A stretch of DNA of 64,000 nt. Origin: Salinispora pacifica CNR114. Its GTDB lineage: Bacteria; Actinomycetota; Actinomycetes; Mycobacteriales; Micromonosporaceae. Positions 9,826-18,406 of the stretch are shown here, piece after piece. Position numbers and translations under genes: made by a program. The notes under the pieces were generated by a model that saw nothing but the letters and a program-made list of their open reading frames with translations, had not been told where the DNA came from and did no database searches. The stretch covers positions 62,257-126,256 of the forward strand of contig NZ_AZWO01000007.1 of assembly GCF_000514775.1 (NCBI RefSeq), written 5' to 3'. Numbering within the stretch: the first letter of the stretch is position 1; each line of letters opens with the position of its first letter.

Positions 9826-10419
9826 CTACTCGATCCAGAGCAGGTGGACGGGGACCTCTAGCGTGGTCGGGGTCTGCCCGCCCCAGGCCCACCGGTACCA
9901 CTCGACCTCGGGGGTGACCCGGACGCAGATGTCGCCCTCGGCGCTGGAGTAGGTCTCGGTGACCGCGCGTAGGTCCCGGTGCTCGACCGAGCCCACCACG
10001 TGCACGACCCGTCGGCCGGCGACGGCGTCGGCCTCGAAGACCGGCGTCGGCGCCCGATGGGTGGGCGCGTCCAGGGAGACCAGCCGGTCCGCCTCCGCGG
10101 GCGGTTGCTCCGATCGCAGCCCAACCGTCTCCACCCAGACTCGGTCGACCGGAACGAGGGGGGCGAAGACCTCGACCTGATCGGCCTCGGCGCGGTACCA
10201 CTCGTGCTCGGCGATGACCGGCACGTAGGTGCGGCTGCCCTGCACCACGCGGTCGTCCGCGCGGAGGTCGCCGCGCCAGCCCAGCCCGGGTTGGCCGACC
10301 CGCACCCGACGCCCACGCAGCTCGACCCGACCGGAGGCCGGCAGCACCGCGATCGGTCGGGGCGGCAGCGGCGCCCAGTCCGGCTGCTCCAGGAAGGGGT
10401 CGGGGAGGGGGTCTGTCAT
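9826..10419 (-). CDS. conserved hypothetical soluble protein
   Basis: This 197-residue product has no signal peptide or membrane segment. It has a Pro-rich start (PLPDPFLEQPDWAPLPPRP), many short beta-like alternations, and two Trp-Tyr containing segments (AEHEWYRAEADQ and EVEWYRWAWGG), which suggest an internal duplication. I do not recognise a family. It starts 13 bases after the stop of the lytic enzyme gene on the same strand, so it is probably the last gene of the secretion-like operon. A role accessory to that apparatus is inference from position alone. Confidence 0.65.
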   Translation of the reverse strand: MTDPLPDPFLEQPDWAPLPPRPIAVLPASGRVELRGRRVRVGQPGLGWRGDLRADDRVVQGSRTYVPVIAEHEWYRAEADQVEVFAPLVPVDRVWVETVGLRSEQPPAEADRLVSLDAPTHRAPTPVFEADAVAGRRVVHVVGSVEHRDLRAVTETYSSAEGDICVRVTPEVEWYRWAWGGQTPTTLEVPVHLLWIE

Positions 10420-10432
10420 CGCCGTAGGTGCC

Positions 10433-11596
10433 TCACTCCACGCTTCGCAGCGGCGCGCCCTGCTCCCGCATGAAGCGCACCGGGTCGATCGCGCCGTCGC
10501 TGCTCCGGTCGCCGTTGGTGTGCACCTCGAAGTGCAGGTGCGGGCCGGAGGAGTTGCCGCTGTTACCGATCTTCCCGATCTGCTCCCCGGCGCGCACCGT
10601 CTGACCCGCGCTGACCTCGGGTTTCTCCACCAGGTGGCAGTAGCGGGTGATGATCTTGTCGGGGTGTTCGATGTCGACGAACCAGCCGCAGCCGCCCTTG
10701 CCCGGCCAGCCGTCCACGTCGCAGCTCAGCTCCCCGGCCCGGTCCGGATCGCAGCGGGCGACCAGGACCCGCCCGCTGGCGGCGGCGCGGAGCGGGTAGC
10801 CCTTCGGCGCGGCGATATCCACCCCGTGGTGCGCCGGCCGATCCTGGGTGCGGAAGCCGGAGCCGACATCACCGGGGATCGGGGCGGTCCAGCCGGAGGC
10901 GGAGATCCGGCCATCCTCGGCGGCGTCGCAGGCGTGCCCGCCGTTGACCGGCACGGTCCGGGCCGCGCCGCCAGCCAGTGAGTTGACGATCTCTGACGCC
11001 AGCGCCTGATGCTTCGCGTAGGCGTCCGGGAAGGCGCTGACCTGCACGGCCTGCGCCGCCCGGGTCAGCGGCAGCTGCTGCCAACCGGGGACCTCCACCA
11101 GCTTCTCGTAGAACTTGCGGGCCGCGTACTCCGGCGTCATTCGCTCCTTGACCGAGCCCCAGCCCGCCCGCTGCTGGAACAGGCCCACCGAGTCGTGGTC
11201 CGAGCCGACGCCCTCGTTGGGGAGCTGCTCCGACCCGGGGACCGTGGGGTTGGCGAGATTACGCAGCCGGGACTCCTGCATGGCGGTCGCCACGGCGATC
11301 ACCCAACCGCGGGGCGGCACCTGCAGCTCCTGCCCGACCTGGATGATCCTGGCGGCGTTGCGGAGCTGGAGCTCACCGTACTGCGACATCTGCGGCATCG
11401 CCCCGGTGACCTCGACCCGGAAGTCGTCGGTGCACTCCTGGTTGGTGAGCCGGAGCCGGTCATCGCCGCCGAGCTCGGTGAGGAAGAAGGCGCCAGCACC
11501 GCCGGCGCAGCAGAGCAGGGTCAGCGTTGCGGTGAGCGCGAAGGCCAGCGCCCCGACGCGCAGCGGACGGCGTTTCGGCTCGGCTGCGCTGCTCAT
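10433..11596 (-). CDS. lytic transglycosylase-like / M23 peptidase, T4SS VirB1-type
   Basis: This is a bifunctional wall-cleaving protein of 387 residues. An N-terminal membrane segment (about 12-38) is followed by a lysozyme-like region with ATAMQESRL (candidate catalytic Glu) and DSVGLFQQR. A C-terminal M23 metallopeptidase domain has HHGVDIAAPKG and GPHLHFEVH as zinc and catalytic motifs. This pairing of glycan and peptide cleavage in one exported protein is typical of Gram-positive conjugation systems, where it opens peptidoglycan for the channel. The ATG at 11596 overlaps the preceding stop as ATGA. All visible catalytic residues are intact, so the enzyme is probably active. Confidence 0.85.
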   Translation of the reverse strand: MSSAAEPKRRPLRVGALAFALTATLTLLCCAGGAGAFFLTELGGDDRLRLTNQECTDDFRVEVTGAMPQMSQYGELQLRNAARIIQVGQELQVPPRGWVIAVATAMQESRLRNLANPTVPGSEQLPNEGVGSDHDSVGLFQQRAGWGSVKERMTPEYAARKFYEKLVEVPGWQQLPLTRAAQAVQVSAFPDAYAKHQALASEIVNSLAGGAARTVPVNGGHACDAAEDGRISASGWTAPIPGDVGSGFRTQDRPAHHGVDIAAPKGYPLRAAASGRVLVARCDPDRAGELSCDVDGWPGKGGCGWFVDIEHPDKIITRYCHLVEKPEVSAGQTVRAGEQIGKIGNSGNSSGPHLHFEVHTNGDRSSDGAIDPVRFMREQGAPLRSVE

Positions 11597-12147
11597 TCCT
11601 GCTCCCAATCCACCGCGTCCACCCGCCACCGACCGTCCGGCGCCACCAGCTCCAGCCGGAGCCGCCCGGTGTTGAAGGGCACCCGTGCTTCGACGACCGC
11701 GTCCGACCGGGCCGTGACCGTCGTGGCGCCCGCCACCTCGCCGGTCGGGACATCGGCCGGGTCCACGTCGGCGAGCTGCTCGGCCAACGTTGGGGTGGTC
11801 AGGGGGCGCAGCTCGGCGTGCCAGCGCTCGGCGGTCATCCCGGGCTGCCCCCGCCAGGCGGTGACGAACTGGTCAGCGACCTGCTCCGGTGTCGCCTCCC
11901 CGGGCCGGGTCACCGGCGTGGGGGAGCGCGTGTTGAGCAGCCCGTCGTCGCCGGTCGTCGGGTGCACCGTGGTGATTGGCTGCTCCGGGCGGTTGCTGAG
12001 GCCGCTCCCCGGCTCCGCCGCCCCGACGACCAGCCGGGTGGTGCCGATGATGCCCACCACCACCACGGCGAGCGCCAGGGCAATCCCCACCCGGGACCGG
12101 AGCACCCGGGTGAGGAGCTGTTCGCCGGCCCGCCGCACCGCGATCAC
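11593..12147 (-). CDS. VirB8/TcpC-like membrane protein
   Basis: This 184-residue protein has one N-terminal membrane helix (about 20-42, VGIALALAVVVVGIIGTTRL) followed by a linker and an external domain of about 110 residues. That domain contains PEQVADQFVTAWRGQPGMTAERWHAEL-type helices and a terminal antiparallel sheet ending in GRWRVDAVDW. This bitopic NTF2-like layout is characteristic of VirB8 and TcpC assembly proteins. The GTG at 12147 overlaps the VirB6-like stop as GTGA, and its own stop overlaps the next start as ATGA, so it is translated between two apparatus genes. The assignment is by architecture and context; sequence identity to VirB8 is not evident by eye. Confidence 0.65.
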   Translation of the reverse strand: MIAVRRAGEQLLTRVLRSRVGIALALAVVVVGIIGTTRLVVGAAEPGSGLSNRPEQPITTVHPTTGDDGLLNTRSPTPVTRPGEATPEQVADQFVTAWRGQPGMTAERWHAELRPLTTPTLAEQLADVDPADVPTGEVAGATTVTARSDAVVEARVPFNTGRLRLELVAPDGRWRVDAVDWEQE

Positions 12148-14069
12148 CGGGCCTCGGAGCGGACCCGGGGGGTGCTCCGTTCCGGCGCGGGTTTCGTCGC
12201 ACCGGGTCGGTAGATGACGAAGGAGGGGCTCTCCCGCGGGCCCTCCGGCTCGGTCCAGCTGGCCGGCGTCCGCCGTTGCCGCGGTGCGGCAGTGGTGTGG
12301 TCCGGGGAACTGCGCTCCCCGGACGTCGGCGCCCCGTCCGGCCGCTCGCGGCGCTCCGGCCGGGCCCCACCCTCGGCCACGGGCGCCAGCTCCTCGTGCC
12401 GGGCCTCCGGCCGGAGCCTGCTCTGCGTCGCCACCACCGCGCCGCGGCGACCCGAGCTCGGCTCGCCGGCCCCGCGGGGCTCCGCGTCGAGGCGGGACGC
12501 CGTGCGCATGTCCCGGAAGAACCGGCGGTGCCAGGAGCCAGCCGAGCCGCCCGACTCGCCTCCACCCTTGCCGCCGAGTTGGGTGACCCGCCGGTAGGGG
12601 CGCAGCAGCAGCCAACCGACCACGCCGCAGAGCCAGACCAGCACCACCTGGAGCCAGCCGGGCAGGGTCGGCGTGCTCATGATGAGGTCCACGGCGAAGA
12701 GGTAGATCGCGGCGCCGGTGCCGAAGATGGCGATGTTGAAGACCGCCGCCACCACGGCGTTACCCAGCCGGCGCAGCCCGGCGCTCGCCGGCCGGAGCAG
12801 GCCGACGGTGCCGAGGATCGGCGCGGCGATCACCGCCCAGCGGAAGAGCAGGAAGCCGAGCAGCACCAGCACTGACGCGGTGAGATCAAACATCGCGAAG
12901 AGCAGCGCGGCGAGCACCGCGATGAAGCCGGCGCCGACCCGGTCCATGTCCCGGATCCCCTGCAGGTACTCGTACGCCTCCGGATCCTCCTGCTTGATCT
13001 GCTGGGCGACCCGCGCCCACTGCTGTTGCTTCAGCTTGACCGTCAGCTCCCGTGTCGAGGGGTTCGACCGGAGCCTCTCCACCTCATCCCAGGAGAAGGA
13101 CTTCGCGTCGTAGAGCGCCGGCCCGTACTTCTGCGCGGTCTCACTGTCGGCCGAGCCCAGCACCCCGCGCAGCCAGTTGCGGTAGAGCATCGTTTCGGTG
13201 GCCGTGTCGCTCGCCCGCACCGCCGGCGGGCGCTTGTCGACACAGGCCTCCGGATTCGGGACCGGGCACTGGTCCGGCGGGGCGTCCCTGGTGGTTGGTC
13301 CGACCGCGTCGTGGACCACCCCCAGCGTGGTGACCAGGGTGCCGTCGGCGACGTTGGCGGACTTCACCGGCCAGGCGGCCAGCGCGGTCACCGCCACCAT
13401 CACGAGCAGGGCCCAGCCGGCGGTCGTCATGGCGTTGCTCATGTCCGACTGGCGGGAACGCCAGAGCAGATAGAGCCCGACCACGCAGAGGGTGACGATC
13501 CCGAAGACGCTGAACACCTTCTGGTAGACCGCCGTGGTCGCCTGCTCCACCAGCGGATCAGCCCAGCCCCACATCGACCGCGGATCCCAGGCCCGCTCCC
13601 GCAGCGCGTTCGAGGCACCGATGATCGCGGTGGCGATCATGAATTCGCCGTTGGCGACCGTGTTGGTGAACTTGTAGTCCGGGTGCAGCACGGCGGTGGC
13701 GCAGCCGGTGTCGATGTCGTAGGTGGTGTAGCCGTATCCGGCGTAGCCGTAGTCGCTGTAGAACCCTTTCGGGCCGGGCTCCTTCGCGGAGTCCGGGCGG
13801 GCCGCGAACCAGCCGGCGAGGCCGGAGTCCGGCGCCGTCGGCGTCGGGGCGTTGCGGCAGGTGACCTCATCCTCGGCGACCTCGCCGAGCCGGGACACAC
13901 AGGAGCGGAAGTCGGCCTGCCACTGCTCGACGGTGCAGGGGCTGGCTGGGGCCTGCGCGGACAGCTCCGGTGCCGCCGCCGCGCCGACCCCCGGCCAGCT
14001 GACCGTGGCCCCGGCGAGGACGCCGAGGGCCAGCAACAGCGCCACCGTCCGAGCCCGGGCCCCGGCCAT
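12144..14069 (-). CDS. VirB6-like polytopic membrane protein
   Basis: This 641-residue protein has a signal-like first helix (about 8-30) and an exported N-terminal domain with four cysteines (45, 57, 71, 123) and a Gly/Tyr-rich stretch. A helix pair (about 185-203 and 216-234) precedes a second exported loop of about 130 residues. Four more helices (about 379-397, 398-420, 436-462, 470-489) are followed by a 150-residue charged cytoplasmic tail. Large VirB6/TrbL proteins form the inner-membrane channel of type IV secretion systems, and the neighbours match. The start is one base after the VirB4-like stop (TGAGATG), indicating tight coupling. Confidence 0.75.
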   Translation of the reverse strand: MAGARARTVALLLALGVLAGATVSWPGVGAAAAPELSAQAPASPCTVEQWQADFRSCVSRLGEVAEDEVTCRNAPTPTAPDSGLAGWFAARPDSAKEPGPKGFYSDYGYAGYGYTTYDIDTGCATAVLHPDYKFTNTVANGEFMIATAIIGASNALRERAWDPRSMWGWADPLVEQATTAVYQKVFSVFGIVTLCVVGLYLLWRSRQSDMSNAMTTAGWALLVMVAVTALAAWPVKSANVADGTLVTTLGVVHDAVGPTTRDAPPDQCPVPNPEACVDKRPPAVRASDTATETMLYRNWLRGVLGSADSETAQKYGPALYDAKSFSWDEVERLRSNPSTRELTVKLKQQQWARVAQQIKQEDPEAYEYLQGIRDMDRVGAGFIAVLAALLFAMFDLTASVLVLLGFLLFRWAVIAAPILGTVGLLRPASAGLRRLGNAVVAAVFNIAIFGTGAAIYLFAVDLIMSTPTLPGWLQVVLVWLCGVVGWLLLRPYRRVTQLGGKGGGESGGSAGSWHRRFFRDMRTASRLDAEPRGAGEPSSGRRGAVVATQSRLRPEARHEELAPVAEGGARPERRERPDGAPTSGERSSPDHTTAAPRQRRTPASWTEPEGPRESPSFVIYRPGATKPAPERSTPRVRSEAR

Positions 14070-14070
14070 C

Positions 14071-17000
14071 TCACGCCTCCAGCTCGGCTACGACGGGCAG
14101 TACGCCCGCTGCGGCAGCGACCGCCGCGGGTGTGGTGTCGAGGTGGTCGAGCAGCCCATCGACGTACGAGACGTCGACGCGGACCTTCTGCACCCGCCCG
14201 TCAACGTCGCGCATGACGAACTCGCGGTAGCCGAGACGGGCGGCTGAGGTGCTGTCGGCGGCGGAGAGGGAGGCGAGGGTGGCCTCGTACCCGTCGTTGA
14301 CTGGGACCCGCAGCAGGCGCAGCGCCTCGGAGGCGATCTCCTCGTCCTCGGCGATCCGCCCGACGAAGACCGTGGAGACCAGGTTCTGTACGTCGAGGCC
14401 GAGGATGTCCTTCGGGTTCTGCGAGGCGACCAGCGCGGCCAGGTTCCACTTGCGGGAGTCCCGAGCGAGCCGCACCAGGAACGACCGCCCCGACCGCCAG
14501 CCCTCCATGAAGTGCGCCTCATCCAGCCCGACCAGCTTGCGCGACGACATCGAGCCGCCGTAGCAGCGGCGGACGGCGAGCCGGTGTGCGGTGTGCAGCA
14601 TGGGCAGGGCGAGGGCCTCCTCCGCCGACCAGTACTCTCGTTCGATCTTGAGGTCGGGGAGGCGGAGGCCGGCCATCGTGATCACGGTGAGGGTGGCGTC
14701 CGGCCCGAGTAGCCCCTCCGGGGGGCGACCGAAGAAGAGCATGGCCAGCGGCATCTCGGCGGTGTCCAGCAGGAGGTTGGCCAGCTCCCGGCCGGCGTCG
14801 TCGTCGAGCTTGCCCAGGGTGGCGACCACATCGTCCAGGGTGGCTGTCTCCTCCGCCGGGACCTGGCGTACGGCGTGCCGGAAGAGCGTGGCGGTGGAGG
14901 CCTCCCGCGCGACCTGTGGCGGCACCAGCATCATGCAGATGTCCTGGACCAGCATCCGGCGCTCGGCCCGGGCGTTGGAGACGGCGATCTCGAACTCCCG
15001 CTCGCCCGCGTCACCGGCGTTGAACTCACTGCGTAGCGGCGTGGGGATCAGCGAGTACGGGGCGAGGGTGCCGGGCTCGGAACCGGTCAGGTTCAGTACC
15101 CGCGCGTACGGGGCCAGCTCCGGCATGGCGCAGAGCCGGGCGAGCGGGCCGGAGGGGTCGAGCAGCGTTACCTGCACCCCGCGGCGGGCGGCGAGGTAGC
15201 CGAGGGCACCGAGCAGGGTGGACTTGCCGCCGCCGGGCTCGGCCACGAAGACCCCGAGCCCCGAGCGTTCCCGGACCTCCATCGGGAAGTGCAGGTCGAG
15301 GAAGACCGGGCGACGGCAGGTGCCGGCGGTACGCCCGATCAGGTCGCCCCGGCGGTCGCCGACGGTCGAGGCGGCCTGCGGGAGCGCGGCGGCGAAGAGG
15401 TTGACCGGCATCCGGCGGACGTAGCCGGTGTTGGCGATCGGCTCCCCGGGGATGAACTCGCGGGCCAGCCAGTCCTGGTTCTTCGGGTGCTGGAGCGATA
15501 CCCGCAGCTCTCGGGAGTAGAGCTGGATCAGCCGACGGGCGCGTTCCAGGCACTCCTCTCGGGTCCGACCGCCGACGGCGAGTCGGTGCCAGCCGTGCGC
15601 GCGGGCCGATTCGACCGGCAGCCCGGTGGTCATCTCGTCGCCGATGACCAGGGCCCGCTCCGCGAGGCGCTCCAATTCGGGTGGGGCGTCGATGCCGTGC
15701 TCGGCGTAGTCGAGCTGCTGGGAGCGGATCATCCGCAGCCGGTGCTCCAGGTTGCGGAAGGAGTCGCCGGAGCCGAGGATGTCGACCCGGCTGGACAGCT
15801 CCATCGGCCAGGGCAGCCGCTCGTGAAAGTGCAGCCAGGGCTCGTGTCGTTCGGGGATCTCCAGCGGCTCCATCCGGCCCACGGCGAGGACGGCGACGTG
15901 CCCCTCCTCCCCGGTCATCCGGTTGACCAGCTTGACCGTGGAACCGTACGGGGTGCGGTAGCGCTCCACCTGTTCGGTCAGGGCGAGTAGGTCGCCGCGT
16001 TCCCAGTGCCCGTTGGTGACCGGGGAGAGCCGTCCGGGTGGGGCCATGCAGAGCGCCACCGAGCGGTAGAGGAGCCACTCCAGTTCCGGTGTGGTGACCC
16101 GGCGTCCGCGCATTCCGAAGGCGCCCAGCACCTCGTCGAACTGCTCGACGGTGCGGCTGAGCTTGCGTCGTTCGCCCTCGGCGACGCCGCGACCGAAGCT
16201 GCGTCGTACCCGCTCCACCAGCGAGTCACCCAGGGAGCGTCGGGCGAAGGTCACCCCCAGGTACGTCTGCCCCTCGGCGTGGTTGACCGAGAGCAGGTGC
16301 CGTTGCGCGGCGACCAGATGATCTGCCCAGCTCGGTGTCCCCGGGACGTCGGGTAGCGGTGCCCGGGTGTGGGTGTCGATGGTGCGGGCCCATTCGTCGG
16401 CCGGGAAGGGGCGGGTGGTACGTCGCAGATGCAGGCGGAAGCCGGCCAGCCCGGCGTACTGCTCGGAGATCGCCGCGAGTAGCGCCTCCCGCTCGGCGTC
16501 GGGGCGGAAGGCCCAGCGCACCTCGGGTAGCCAGTACCAGGCGGTGACCGTGTTGGGGGTGAAGGTCAGGTGGCCGGCGATTTCGGTGATGGCCAGCTCC
16601 ACCGACGGGTCCCGGTCCCTGAAATTGATCTTCGGTGGCCGGATTCGCGCCGGTTTGGTGGCGCGATCCCGCCGGTCGGTTTTGGTGGCGCGATCCCGCC
16701 GGCCGCCTTTGGTGGCGCGATCCCGCTGGTCGGTGGAGCGTTGATCGGACGGGGGTACCTCTCGGGCGTCCGGCTCCGACCGCTCGGCGAGGCGACGGCG
16801 GGGTGTCACCTCGGCTGGCCGCGGCGTCACCTCGGCTGCCGTTGGGGCCGCCTCCTCGGTCTCTGTCCGGGCGAGTCGCTCGCCGACCTGGTGCGGTACT
16901 CGGGTGGCGCGCCGGGCCGACCCGGCGGGCGACCGCTCCACCTCAGTCGGTGCGGCGGGAGCGGCCGGTGCGGCGAGTGGATCCGCGGCGACGAACTGCT

Positions 17001-17343
17001 GTGGGATGGTCGGCTGCGGCTGCGGCTGCGGCTGCGGCTGCGGCTGTTCGCGCGCCGCTGATCCGACCGACGTGGACCGGGCCGGGCGGGTCGCGCCGAA
17101 CAGGTCGAGGAAGGGGGAGTCGATGTCGGTGCCGGCGGCCGGCGCCGGCTCGGTGGGCGTCCGCTGGTGTAGTGGGCGGGGCGCCGGGAAGACACCGACC
17201 CCACTGTGGCCCGGGGAGGTGGCCCGGGCCGGGTCGGGCCAGGCCTCATCGAGCTCCGCGACGTAGCCAACAGGCTGCGTCGCGTCACCTGGGGTCGCGG
17301 CCGGCTGCCCGGCCGGGGATCCCGGCGCGTAGTGGGAACTCAT
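14071..17343 (-). CDS. VirB4-like type IV secretion ATPase
   Basis: VirB4 ATPases power assembly and substrate transfer of type IV secretion systems. This 1090-residue protein has an intact Walker A EPGGGKST at 702-709 and Walker B with DEAHF starting at Asp941, followed by the VASQNPKDIL segment typical of VirB4/TraC C-domains. The first 230 or so residues are a low-complexity extension with a Gln-Pro tract, coded by repeated triplet pairs near 17019-17045, and three DRATK repeats near 16650-16740. The usual VirB4 N-terminal domain begins around residue 240. The family is usually 600-850 residues, so the extension is unusual. The ATG at 17343 is the first gene-proximal start after the PrgI-like gene. 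Confidence 0.9.
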   Translation of the reverse strand: MSSHYAPGSPAGQPAATPGDATQPVGYVAELDEAWPDPARATSPGHSGVGVFPAPRPLHQRTPTEPAPAAGTDIDSPFLDLFGATRPARSTSVGSAAREQPQPQPQPQPQPTIPQQFVAADPLAAPAAPAAPTEVERSPAGSARRATRVPHQVGERLARTETEEAAPTAAEVTPRPAEVTPRRRLAERSEPDAREVPPSDQRSTDQRDRATKGGRRDRATKTDRRDRATKPARIRPPKINFRDRDPSVELAITEIAGHLTFTPNTVTAWYWLPEVRWAFRPDAEREALLAAISEQYAGLAGFRLHLRRTTRPFPADEWARTIDTHTRAPLPDVPGTPSWADHLVAAQRHLLSVNHAEGQTYLGVTFARRSLGDSLVERVRRSFGRGVAEGERRKLSRTVEQFDEVLGAFGMRGRRVTTPELEWLLYRSVALCMAPPGRLSPVTNGHWERGDLLALTEQVERYRTPYGSTVKLVNRMTGEEGHVAVLAVGRMEPLEIPERHEPWLHFHERLPWPMELSSRVDILGSGDSFRNLEHRLRMIRSQQLDYAEHGIDAPPELERLAERALVIGDEMTTGLPVESARAHGWHRLAVGGRTREECLERARRLIQLYSRELRVSLQHPKNQDWLAREFIPGEPIANTGYVRRMPVNLFAAALPQAASTVGDRRGDLIGRTAGTCRRPVFLDLHFPMEVRERSGLGVFVAEPGGGKSTLLGALGYLAARRGVQVTLLDPSGPLARLCAMPELAPYARVLNLTGSEPGTLAPYSLIPTPLRSEFNAGDAGEREFEIAVSNARAERRMLVQDICMMLVPPQVAREASTATLFRHAVRQVPAEETATLDDVVATLGKLDDDAGRELANLLLDTAEMPLAMLFFGRPPEGLLGPDATLTVITMAGLRLPDLKIEREYWSAEEALALPMLHTAHRLAVRRCYGGSMSSRKLVGLDEAHFMEGWRSGRSFLVRLARDSRKWNLAALVASQNPKDILGLDVQNLVSTVFVGRIAEDEEIASEALRLLRVPVNDGYEATLASLSAADSTSAARLGYREFVMRDVDGRVQKVRVDVSYVDGLLDHLDTTPAAVAAAAGVLPVVAELEA

Positions 17344-17377
17344 GCGACCGCCTCACCCGCGTCGTTGCACTGCCCGG

Positions 17378-17740
17378 TCATGCCAGTTCCTCTCGGATCC
17401 TGATCCGACTGCCGACCAGGCGGGGGTCGCGTTGCTCGGCGGCCGGCTCCCGGGTGCGTCGCCAGTCGGTCAGCGCGGTGTGGATCACCATGCGCGCGGG
17501 CCGGTCCGGGTCGACGTACCGGAAGACGAACGAGGTGGTCACGATCGCGAGGGCGATCTCCCACGCCGGGAAGAGCTCGACCTGCAGCGTGAACAACCAG
17601 TGGACGAACATGTAGAGGGGAACAAGCAGCATGAAGAGCCCGTACTGGGCGTACGGGAGGTGGACCGGGAGGGTGTAGCCGGGGGGGCCGAGGTAGACCA
17701 GACGAGCCCGGTAGATGTCGTCGTCGGTGCGCAGCCGCAT
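17378..17740 (-). CDS. PrgI/VirB3-like membrane protein
   Basis: This is a 120-residue protein with two adjacent membrane helices (about 32-55 and 60-78), short basic flanks and a PRLVGSRIRIREE tail. Small two-helix PrgI/VirB3 proteins lie directly upstream of VirB4 in Gram-positive conjugation systems, exactly as here (34 bases between the genes). The LPYAQYGLFMLLVPLYMFVH stretch is hydrophobic and contains no charge. The ATG at 17740 is 15 bases from the pilin-like stop. The call rests on size, topology and order. Confidence 0.7.
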   Translation of the reverse strand: MRLRTDDDIYRARLVYLGPPGYTLPVHLPYAQYGLFMLLVPLYMFVHWLFTLQVELFPAWEIALAIVTTSFVFRYVDPDRPARMVIHTALTDWRRTREPAAEQRDPRLVGSRIRIREELA

Positions 17741-17755
17741 GATCGTGCCCCGCGC

Positions 17756-18067
17756 CTATTCGAAGATCAGGGCGATCAGGTAGTCGCCGACGAAGAAGAG
17801 GGTGGCGGCCCCGGCGATGAAGGCCAGGCCGACGATCGCGATGGCTGAGCTCGTCAACACCTTGGAGATCTCGCCCCGGCTCGCGCGCCCGATGAAGATG
17901 ACGCCCAGCACGGCCAGCAGGATCGGGGCGATCTTGCTGGCGAAGAAGGCGACGATGTTGTCGGTGGCGATGCCGGTGGGCGCGGGCTCGGCGAGCGGTG
18001 TCGAGCTCAGGGCGGTGAGAGCGTGGGCGGCGGACGACGCCGCCTCCGTCAGCTCGATGGCGATCAC
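17756..18067 (-). CDS. TrbC/VirB2-like pilin-type small membrane protein
   Basis: The product has 103 residues from GTG 18067. I prefer this start to ATG 18082 because GGGGAGG lies 6 bases upstream of it on the minus strand. After a short leader-like segment come two membrane helices (about 37-59 and 69-96) separated by a short basic loop (GRASRGEISK), the standard TrbC/VirB2 pilin topology. It is the first gene of the minus-strand operon, which is where VirB2 genes usually lie, followed by PrgI/VirB3-like and VirB4-like genes. A simple two-helix protein could be something else in isolation; the gene order makes the pilin call reasonable. Confidence 0.7.
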   Translation of the reverse strand: MIAIELTEAASSAAHALTALSSTPLAEPAPTGIATDNIVAFFASKIAPILLAVLGVIFIGRASRGEISKVLTSSAIAIVGLAFIAGAATLFFVGDYLIALIFE

Positions 18068-18406
18068 TGGAAACCTCCCCATTTCGCGGCCGGCGGCGCC
18101 GCGGCGGTGCAGTAGGCATGCCTGGCGGGAACGGTGCTCACGTTGCGGCTAGGCCGCCGCGGTCGTCGCCCACCACGAGCGGGTGGGTCCTGGGCGGATT
18201 TTCCCGCTTCGGCCCTCCCTCCAGGCTTCGCCATCTCGATGCTCGGCAATTCCCAAAGCGTACGGCCACCCACTGTCTGCGACAAGCCACGAAGAATGAC
18301 CCCGATCCGACTCTGTCGTCCGACCCCACACCTGCACCGAACCGCATGTCAGCCCCCTCGGGCCGGGTGGCGCGGGAGCGCCAACGAGGACCGGTACGGT
18401 CTCCTT
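18068..18406. other. divergent promoter region between secretion-like operon and folP, no gene
   Basis: This 339-base stretch has no credible coding frame and lies between two divergent units. On the folP side it holds the leaderless promoter described separately. On the other side the pilin-like gene has a strong Shine-Dalgarno sequence, but I see no clear -10/-35 pair. AGGCATGCCT at 18114-18123 is a perfect 10-base palindrome. Its base composition is less G/C-extreme than the flanks. It marks one junction of the block that separates folE and folP; no direct repeat or tRNA end is visible here. Confidence 0.5.
18395..18400 (+). promoter_or_regulatory. -10 element TACGGT, leaderless folP promoter
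   Basis: TACGGT ends 6 bases before the folP GTG at 18407 and no ribosome binding site intervenes. This gives the folP-folB-folK genes their own promoter, consistent with their separation from folE. Confidence 0.55.

Noticed and set aside
16640..17050. CRISPR-like repeats
   Set aside because: The repeats are short, in frame and inside the VirB4-like coding sequence; there are no spacers.
5688..18067. Integrative conjugative element or plasmid insertion
   Set aside because: No integrase, relaxase, excisionase, replication gene, tRNA target or flanking direct repeat was found, and the flanking genes are intact core genes.
17340..18119. A 259-codon minus-strand frame covering the PrgI-like and pilin-like genes
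   Set aside because: It is read in a different frame from two shorter genes that have proper starts, membrane topology and matching context.
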